Origin: Arthrobacter sp. ov407
GTDB lineage: Bacteria > Actinomycetota > Actinomycetes > Actinomycetales > Micrococcaceae
Direction of reading: 5' to 3'
Length of the DNA: 64,000 nucleotides
Assembly (NCBI RefSeq): GCF_900102895.1
Contig: NZ_FNGD01000016.1
Location: forward strand, 32,927-96,926
Part shown: one piece after another, positions 59,321 to 64,000 of the stretch
Position numbering within the stretch: position 1 is the stretch's first letter
Layout: each line of letters starts with the position of its first letter
Translations under genes and position numbers: made by a program
The notes under the pieces: model-generated
What the model was told of the DNA's origin: nothing
Database searches by the model: none
The model's input: the letters and a program-made list of their open reading frames with translations, nothing else

Positions 59321-61516
59321 CTAGCTGTCTTTGGGGAGCGGCCGTAGCAGGGCTGCGCGCAGCAGCGGACCCAACGCCTCCGCGGCGGCTGCGGTCAGGT
59401 GCCCGCCGTCGACATAGACCGGGTTTCTCCCGATGAACGGCGGGCAGCGGCCAGAGGCGCAGAACCAGTCCTGCACCGAAACGTAGCCGATTGTCTTGCT
59501 GCCCAGCGACCCTACGGCGGACCGCTCGGCTTCGGTGAACGTTTTGTACGCTTCGGGGACGGGTGCGACGCAGTCCGCCGGTTTGCTGAGCGGCGTCGCA
59601 CATTCCTGGAGGTTGCGGCCGGAGGGAGTCCCTGAGACGACGACGACGCGCTTGGCAGAAGCCGAAAGCTCCTTCACGGTAGCCGTCAGTGCCGTTTTCC
59701 ATTGGCTCATGGCCTCAGGACCGGTTGCTCCGGACGCGAGCCGGTTCACGACATGGCCATGCCAACTGCTCAGGATCACCAGGTCAGGTTGATACTTGGC
59801 AACCTGTGTTCTCATGAAGCCTTGGAAATCGGAACACCCGGGATATTCCGAACCATCGCCCAGCTTCACGGCAATACCCACGGCAGGGCAGGAGCTTCGT
59901 GCCAGAACCACCACCCTGTATCCCTCCGGGACAAGGGCAGCGATGACGCCGGGAGACAGCGATGCGGCGTAGGAGTCGCCCAGCAGAAACGCGGTCTTCG
60001 GTGCGGCCTTGTCCCCGTTCAGGCAGGTTTCGAGGACGTCGGCGTCGGAGGGATCCGGTTCGCTTGGGCTGACGTGGCAGGAAATGTTGTTGTACCCCCT
60101 GGCCTTCAGCTCGCCGATGTCCGGGGTCAGCCTGGGCCAACTGTCCGCGGCCAAGGCTTCCTCCAGAGCGTGGGCCCTGGCGGCCTCCGGTGTTGTCCCG
60201 GCTTCGAGCGGGGATGCTGGCGCCGCGTCCTGCACCGACGCTTCAGTGCCGGCGGTTTGGTTACTGATGAGCCCATACGCACAAGTGCCGAGGCCCAGCA
60301 CAGCGAGCAGACTGACAGTAATAAGCCGCGTCCTGCGCCTCTGCCTGGACCGCCTGCGCCGGCGATCCCCACGGCTGGCCGTCGCGGCTTCGCAATTGTC
60401 GAGCCAACCGCTCTTCCGGACGCGCTCTTCAATGAAGTGGAACGACACCACGGACAGCGCCAGCGCGGCTGAGGCCGCCGCCGCATTGAACAGCAGGGTG
60501 CCCTGGGGGATGAATGAGCCCAGGAAGATAATGACCGGGAAATGCCACAGGTACAGCGAATATGAAATGTCGCCCACGTAGCCGGATACTCCGTTGGTAA
60601 GCGGCCAGAGATGCCGCTGCTCCCCGCCGGTGCCGGCAGCGACCACGAGCGCTGTCGCCAGCACCGGCAATGCGGCCCCCGGGCCCGGGAAGGGCATGTC
60701 ACTGCCAATCGTAAAGATGGACCAGAAGATACCGGCGAGACCGGCCCATCCCAGGACCGGGCGAAGCATCGACGGAATGCGCCCGAGCGCTGAAGCGGAC
60801 ACGGCCAGCAGCGCACCCACGCCCAGTTCCCAGGTGCGCGTAAAAGTCGAGAAGTAGGCGACCGTCGGACTCCCTGCCGACTCAACGAGGGCCCAGCCAA
60901 ACGACAGCACCACAATGACGAGCATTGCGACGCCCACAGCCTTGCGGGTCTTCGTCCTGCCCCACGTGCCCGCACGCCGGCCCAGCCAGAAGATCAGCAG
61001 CATAAGCCCAGGCCAGACAAAGTAGAACTGCTCTTCCACGGCCAGCGACCAGAAATGCTGCAGCGGAGAAACCGGTCCCGAGCCTTGGAAGTAGTCAGTG
61101 CCGGCGGCGGCGAAATGCCAGTTGGCCGAGAAGAAGAGGCTCCACGCGGCGTCCTCCACGGTCTGCTGTGCACGGCTGGCGTTGAACAGCAAGAAACTGA
61201 GCGCAGAGGTTAGGGCCAGAACGACGGCGGCGGTTGGCATGATCCGCCGGACGCGTCGCCGGTAAAAGCCGGAGAACGAGACCGTCCCCGTCCTGTCGTA
61301 CTCCCGGAGCAGAAGCCCGGTGATGAGGAATCCCGAAATAACGAAGAACACGTCCACGCCTACAAAGCCGCCTGACGGCCAGTGCAGGAGGTGGTCGGAT
61401 ACGACGGCCAGGACGGCGATGGCGCGGAGCCCCTGGATGTCCCGACGTTTGCTTTTTGGGGCTGGCTGGCCAGGTCCGGCCGAGGACCTGATTTTGGCCA
61501 ACGTCAGTTGCGACAC
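59321..61516 (-). CDS. Acyltransferase-3 (OafA/YrhL-like) with C-terminal SGNH domain
   Basis: This membrane O-acyltransferase of about 731 residues has ten or so transmembrane helices in its N-terminal half, with the motifs RRDIQGLRAIAVLAVVSDHL, GGFVGVDVFFVISGFLI, RRVRRIMP and WSLAVEEQFYFVWP. The C-terminal SGNH-type domain has AFLLGDSYAASLSPG and VDGGHLTAA. Such proteins acetylate wall glycans, teichoic acids or exopolysaccharide. GTG 61516, with GGGGAAAG upstream, is preferred; the frame from 61696 would translate the glnA1 terminator. Target polymer is unknown. Confidence 0.88.
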   Translation of the reverse strand: MSQLTLAKIRSSAGPGQPAPKSKRRDIQGLRAIAVLAVVSDHLLHWPSGGFVGVDVFFVISGFLITGLLLREYDRTGTVSFSGFYRRRVRRIMPTAAVVLALTSALSFLLFNASRAQQTVEDAAWSLFFSANWHFAAAGTDYFQGSGPVSPLQHFWSLAVEEQFYFVWPGLMLLIFWLGRRAGTWGRTKTRKAVGVAMLVIVVLSFGWALVESAGSPTVAYFSTFTRTWELGVGALLAVSASALGRIPSMLRPVLGWAGLAGIFWSIFTIGSDMPFPGPGAALPVLATALVVAAGTGGEQRHLWPLTNGVSGYVGDISYSLYLWHFPVIIFLGSFIPQGTLLFNAAAASAALALSVVSFHFIEERVRKSGWLDNCEAATASRGDRRRRRSRQRRRTRLITVSLLAVLGLGTCAYGLISNQTAGTEASVQDAAPASPLEAGTTPEAARAHALEEALAADSWPRLTPDIGELKARGYNNISCHVSPSEPDPSDADVLETCLNGDKAAPKTAFLLGDSYAASLSPGVIAALVPEGYRVVVLARSSCPAVGIAVKLGDGSEYPGCSDFQGFMRTQVAKYQPDLVILSSWHGHVVNRLASGATGPEAMSQWKTALTATVKELSASAKRVVVVSGTPSGRNLQECATPLSKPADCVAPVPEAYKTFTEAERSAVGSLGSKTIGYVSVQDWFCASGRCPPFIGRNPVYVDGGHLTAAAAEALGPLLRAALLRPLPKDS

Positions 61517-61629
61517 GACATGCTTTCCCCACTTGAGACCTACAGGTCCTGCAATCCTACAGACCCGCACGGACCCAGCCTGCCGTTGGGGCTGAGCAGC
61601 GGCAAGCCTGACGCGTTCCGGAGTGCGCA

Positions 61630-61672
61630 AAAAGGCGGGCCCCCAGGTGGTCAAACCCGGGACCCGCCTTTT
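61630..61672 (-). terminator. glnA1 terminator
   Basis: AAAAGGCGGG (61630-61639) pairs with CCCGCCTTTT (61663-61672) with partial inner pairing, leaving a T-run on the minus strand 60 bp after the glnA1 stop. Confidence 0.85.
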
Positions 61673-61732
61673 CTGTCTGGCGATTATTGCGGCCACTCCG
61701 CTTACTGCGGGAGATCGTGCCGCGTGATGATG

Positions 61733-63157
61733 CTAGACGCCGTAGTAGAGCTCGAACTCGTAGGGGTTCGGGCGCAGCGAGAGCGGACGGATCTCGTTCT
61801 CGTACTTGTACTCGATCCAGGTATCGATCAGGTCCTGGGTGAAGACGCCGCCGGCCTGCAGGAACTCGTTGTCCTCGGCCAGTGCGTCCAGGGCCTCCTC
61901 GAGGGTGCCCGGAGCCTTGGGGATGTCCTTGGCTTCTTCGGCGGGGAGCTCGTAGAGGTCCTTGTCGATCGGAGCCGGGGGTTCGATCCGGTTGCGGATG
62001 CCGTCGATTCCGGCCATCAGCTGGGCGGCGAACGCCAGGTACGGGTTGGAGGAGGGGTCCGGTGCGCGGAACTCGATGCGCTTGGCCTTCGGGTTGGAAC
62101 CCGTGATCGGGATACGGATACCGGCGGAGCGGTTGCCCTGCGAGTAGACCATGTTGACCGGGGCTTCGAAGCCCTTGACCAGGCGGCGGTAGGAGTTCAC
62201 CGTCGGGTTGGTGAAGGCCAGGACGGCGGAGGAGTGCTTCAGCAGGCCGCCGATGTACCAGCGGGCGGTGTCGGACAGACCAGCGTAGCCCTTCTCGTCG
62301 TAGAACAGCGGCTCGCCGCCGGTCCACAGCGACTGGTGGCAGTGCATGCCCGAGCCGTTGTCACCGAAGACCGGCTTCGGCATGAAGGTCACCGACTTGC
62401 CCCAGGCATCGGCGGTGTTCTTGATGACGTACTTGAACTTCTGCAGGTCATCAGCCGCGTGGGTCAGGGTGGTGAACTTGTAGTTGATCTCAGCCTGGCC
62501 GGCGGAGCCGACTTCGTGGTGGCTGCGCTCGACCTCAAGGCCGGCCTCGTCCAGGGCAACGCACATGGCGTCGCGCAGGTCGACCTGCTTGTCGGTGGGG
62601 GAGACCGGGAAGTAACCGCCCTTGACCGGGGTCTTGTAGCCGAGGTTTCCGCCCTCTTCCTCACGGCCGGTGTTCCAGTGCGCTTCCTCGGAGTCGATCT
62701 TGTAGAAGCTGCCCTGCGGCGAGGACTGGTACTGGACGTTGTCGAAGACGAAGAACTCGGCCTCGGGTGCGAAGAACGCGGTGTCGGCGATGCCGGTGGA
62801 AGCCAAGTAGGCCTCTGCCTTCTCGGCCACGCCGCGGGGATCGCGGTGGTACGGGTCACCGGTACGCGGGTTCACGATCGAGAAGTTCAGCGCAAGGGTC
62901 TTCTCCATGCGGAACGTGTCGAGGAACGCCGTCGTGACGTCCGGGATGAGCTGCATGTCAGACTCGGCGATGCCCTGGAAGCCGCGGATCGAAGATCCGT
63001 CGAACAGCTGGCCGTTGACGAAGAAGTCGGCGTCAACGCTCTTGGCGGGCACGTTGAAGTGCTGCTGAACGCCAGGGAGATCGGTGAAGCGGATATCGAC
63101 GAATTTGATGTCTTCGTCTTTGATGAACTTGAGGACTTCGTCCGCAGTCTTGAACAT
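61733..63157 (-). CDS. glnA: Glutamine synthetase type I (main enzyme)
   Basis: This is the principal ammonia-assimilating enzyme, 474 residues, forming dodecamers. Blocks include FDGSSIRGFQGIAESDM, FFAPEAEFFVFD, KPVFGDNGSGMHCHQSLW, NRSAGIRIP and the adenylylation loop DKDLYELPAEE with Tyr402, which GlnE should modify. The C-terminus PNPYEFELYYGV is standard. The ATG is preceded by AAGGAGC. A GlnR-type operator lies 130-170 bp upstream, and the gene ends at a strong terminator. Confidence 0.97.
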   Translation of the reverse strand: MFKTADEVLKFIKDEDIKFVDIRFTDLPGVQQHFNVPAKSVDADFFVNGQLFDGSSIRGFQGIAESDMQLIPDVTTAFLDTFRMEKTLALNFSIVNPRTGDPYHRDPRGVAEKAEAYLASTGIADTAFFAPEAEFFVFDNVQYQSSPQGSFYKIDSEEAHWNTGREEEGGNLGYKTPVKGGYFPVSPTDKQVDLRDAMCVALDEAGLEVERSHHEVGSAGQAEINYKFTTLTHAADDLQKFKYVIKNTADAWGKSVTFMPKPVFGDNGSGMHCHQSLWTGGEPLFYDEKGYAGLSDTARWYIGGLLKHSSAVLAFTNPTVNSYRRLVKGFEAPVNMVYSQGNRSAGIRIPITGSNPKAKRIEFRAPDPSSNPYLAFAAQLMAGIDGIRNRIEPPAPIDKDLYELPAEEAKDIPKAPGTLEEALDALAEDNEFLQAGGVFTQDLIDTWIEYKYENEIRPLSLRPNPYEFELYYGV

Positions 63158-63288
63158 CTATGCTCCTTACGCATATGAAAAATCTGGCCGTCAGGCACAT
63201 TGGTCCAGCGCAGTCCAACAGCGGGGAAAGCACAAAAGTTCCCCCGCTTCGCAGTCGCTAGCAACTGTTACCACCCTAAGGACATGGG

Positions 63289-63326
63289 ATTTCCCCGCAG
63301 TGTCCGCCTTGTTTCGGGGAGGTTAC
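63289..63326 (-). promoter_or_regulatory. GlnR-type tandem operator upstream of glnA1
   Basis: Read on the minus strand, the half-sites GTAAC, GAAAC, GACAC and GAAAT are each separated by exactly 6 nt over 38 bp. The actinobacterial GlnR consensus is gTnAc-N6-GaAAc repeated; the first pair matches fully and the second nearly. It lies 132 bp upstream of the glnA1 ATG. Confidence 0.75.
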
Positions 63327-63360
63327 AGAATGCCCTGACACGTAAACGCTAGCCGCCGGT

Positions 63361-63414
63361 CCACAATGTGGCCTATACGGTCCACAGTGTGACACCCTAC
63401 CGCCCACACTGTGG
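63361..63414. promoter_or_regulatory. Three evenly spaced CCACANTGTGG palindromes
   Basis: 11-bp dyads occur at 63361-63371 (CCACAATGTGG), 63382-63392 (CCACAGTGTGA, one mismatch) and 63404-63414 (CCACACTGTGG). Their centres are 21-22 bp apart, about two helical turns. They end 28 bp before the RDD gene start and lie beyond the GlnR-like site relative to glnA1. No known regulator is recognised. Confidence 0.75.
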
Positions 63415-63429
63415 ACATGCCAGAGCCGA

Positions 63430-63435
63430 TAAGCT
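63430..63435 (+). promoter_or_regulatory. -10 box (TAAGCT), probable leaderless start of the RDD gene
   Basis: TAAGCT lies 6 nt before the GTG at 63442; the intervening TGGAGG could alternatively be a very close ribosome-binding site. Confidence 0.45.
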
Positions 63436-63441
63436 TGGAGG

Positions 63442-63879
63442 GTGGTAGATCGCAAAGACATCGGTTCATGGCTCACCGGGCCGGACACATCCGGCATCTC
63501 CAGGTACCCGGGGGAGCGGCTAGGACTGCCCGACGCCGGGTCAGGATCGATCGCCCGTGCCGGCCGGCGCATCCTGGCGATCTGCATTGACTGGGGCATC
63601 GCGCTGTTGATCAGCAATTTCGCCTTCGCCGGCGATTCCTGGGCCACCCTTGCCGTGTTTGCCATCGAGCAGATCCTGCTGATCGGCACCCTCGGCTACA
63701 GCATCGGCCACCGGATCGTGGGGATCCACGTGGTCCGGCTGGGCGGAGGCCCGGCGGGCCCGCTCGCGGCCCTGGTGCGCACGCTGCTGCTGTGCCTCGT
63801 TATCCCTGCCGTCATCTTCGACCCGGACCAGCGCGGCCTCCACGACAAGGCCATGAATACCGTGCTCGTCCGGTTGTAG
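63442..63879 (+). CDS. RDD family membrane protein
   Basis: This 145-residue protein has the RDD hallmarks: ARAGRRILAICIDWGIALLISN with Arg and Asp in the first helix, a second helix region around LAVFAIEQILLIGTLGYSIGHRIVGIHVV, and a C-terminal DPDQRGLHDKAMNTVLV. The start is GTG. A gene of this family is also found beside glnA1 in mycobacteria, so the pairing is conserved although its function is unknown. Three palindromes in its promoter suggest specific regulation. Confidence 0.88.
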   Translation: MVDRKDIGSWLTGPDTSGISRYPGERLGLPDAGSGSIARAGRRILAICIDWGIALLISNFAFAGDSWATLAVFAIEQILLIGTLGYSIGHRIVGIHVVRLGGGPAGPLAALVRTLLLCLVIPAVIFDPDQRGLHDKAMNTVLVRL

Positions 63880-63947
63880 CTTTCGGCCGTGTCCGACGGC
63901 GGTGCCAGGCTGCCAGGGCGCGGCGGCCCCTTGTCCGTTTGCCACGA

Positions 63948-63978
63948 ATGGCCGCTAACCTCCGCGCATAGCGGCCAT
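63948..63978. repeat. Palindromic hairpin ATGGCCGCT / AGCGGCCAT
   Basis: A perfect 9-bp inverted repeat (63948-63956 with 63970-63978) with a 13-nt loop lies downstream of the RDD gene. There is no T-tract. The rest of 63880-64000 shows no gene. Confidence 0.55.
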
Positions 63979-64000
63979 GTGCGTCAGATGGGCGCAGCGA

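Noticed and set aside
61517..61696. N-terminal extension of the acyltransferase-3 gene
   Set aside because: It would translate the glnA1 terminator, and the extra 60 residues are not family-like.
63361..63414. DnaA-box cluster / replication origin
   Set aside because: The CCACA cores resemble DnaA boxes, but the sites are dyads, only three occur, and no dnaA, dnaN or A/T-rich unwinding region is nearby.

Overview
This is a high-GC, gene-dense stretch of an actinobacterial chromosome. The best match is the Micrococcaceae (Arthrobacter / Pseudarthrobacter type). Evidence: a complete actinobacterial dcw cluster without ftsA; SepF, YggT and DivIVA/Wag31 after ftsZ; a polyphosphate glucokinase; a MurE whose substrate motif fits L-lysine rather than diaminopimelate; and GTG/TTG starts throughout. 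I see no rRNA, tRNA, prophage, insertion sequence or CRISPR array. About 57 protein genes are supported.

Layout. (1) 1-16.4 kb: fadD15-like acyl-CoA synthetase, ROK glucokinase, two tandem esterase-like hydrolases with a membrane protein, a PlsC-type acyltransferase, class II DAHP synthase, a PknL-type Ser/Thr kinase with four PASTA domains, a LysM lytic transglycosylase, an Rv2175c-type DNA-binding protein, a polyprenyl diphosphate synthase, a lipoprotein, DNA polymerase IV and a DUF3040 protein. The order resembles the Mycobacterium tuberculosis fadD15-aroG-pknL-Rv2175c-idsA2-dcw region. (2) 16.6-42.3 kb: mraZ-rsmH-ftsL-ftsI-murE-murF-mraY-murD-ftsW-murG-murC-ftsQ-ftsZ, then pgeF-yggS-sepF-yggT-divIVA and lspA-rluD-dnaE; many genes overlap by 1-8 bp. 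(3) 42.3-52.6 kb: flavin reductase, membrane protein, hisD, nrdR, ppgK, map, a small SPOR-like protein, a holin-like/phosphodiesterase fusion, a metallo-beta-lactamase (MBL) fold protein, a SHOCT protein and panB. (4) 52.8-64 kb: a nitrogen module of glnA2, glnE and glnA1, interrupted by VOC, GNAT, MBL, a tiny HTH protein and an acyltransferase-3, then an RDD protein.

Functionally the window is mostly cell-envelope growth and division: precursor synthesis (murE/F/D/G/C, mraY), septation (ftsL/I/W/Q/Z, sepF, divIVA), remodelling (LysM transglycosylase), lipid supply (fadD, plsC, prenyl synthase) and a PASTA kinase that can sense the wall. The nitrogen module contains both a glutamine synthetase that GlnE can adenylylate and a paralogue lacking the target tyrosine.

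I did not find a new enzyme system. The unexpected content is regulatory DNA: a six-unit 9-bp array before the LysM gene, a GlnR-like tandem operator and a separate triple palindrome array between glnA1 and the RDD gene, MraZ-like boxes inside the mraZ promoter, a structured RNA before rsmH, an NrdR box pair, a short upstream ORF abutting pgeF, at least eleven genes with a TANNNT box 6-8 nt before the start codon (leaderless pattern), and short tandem repeats at several gene boundaries.
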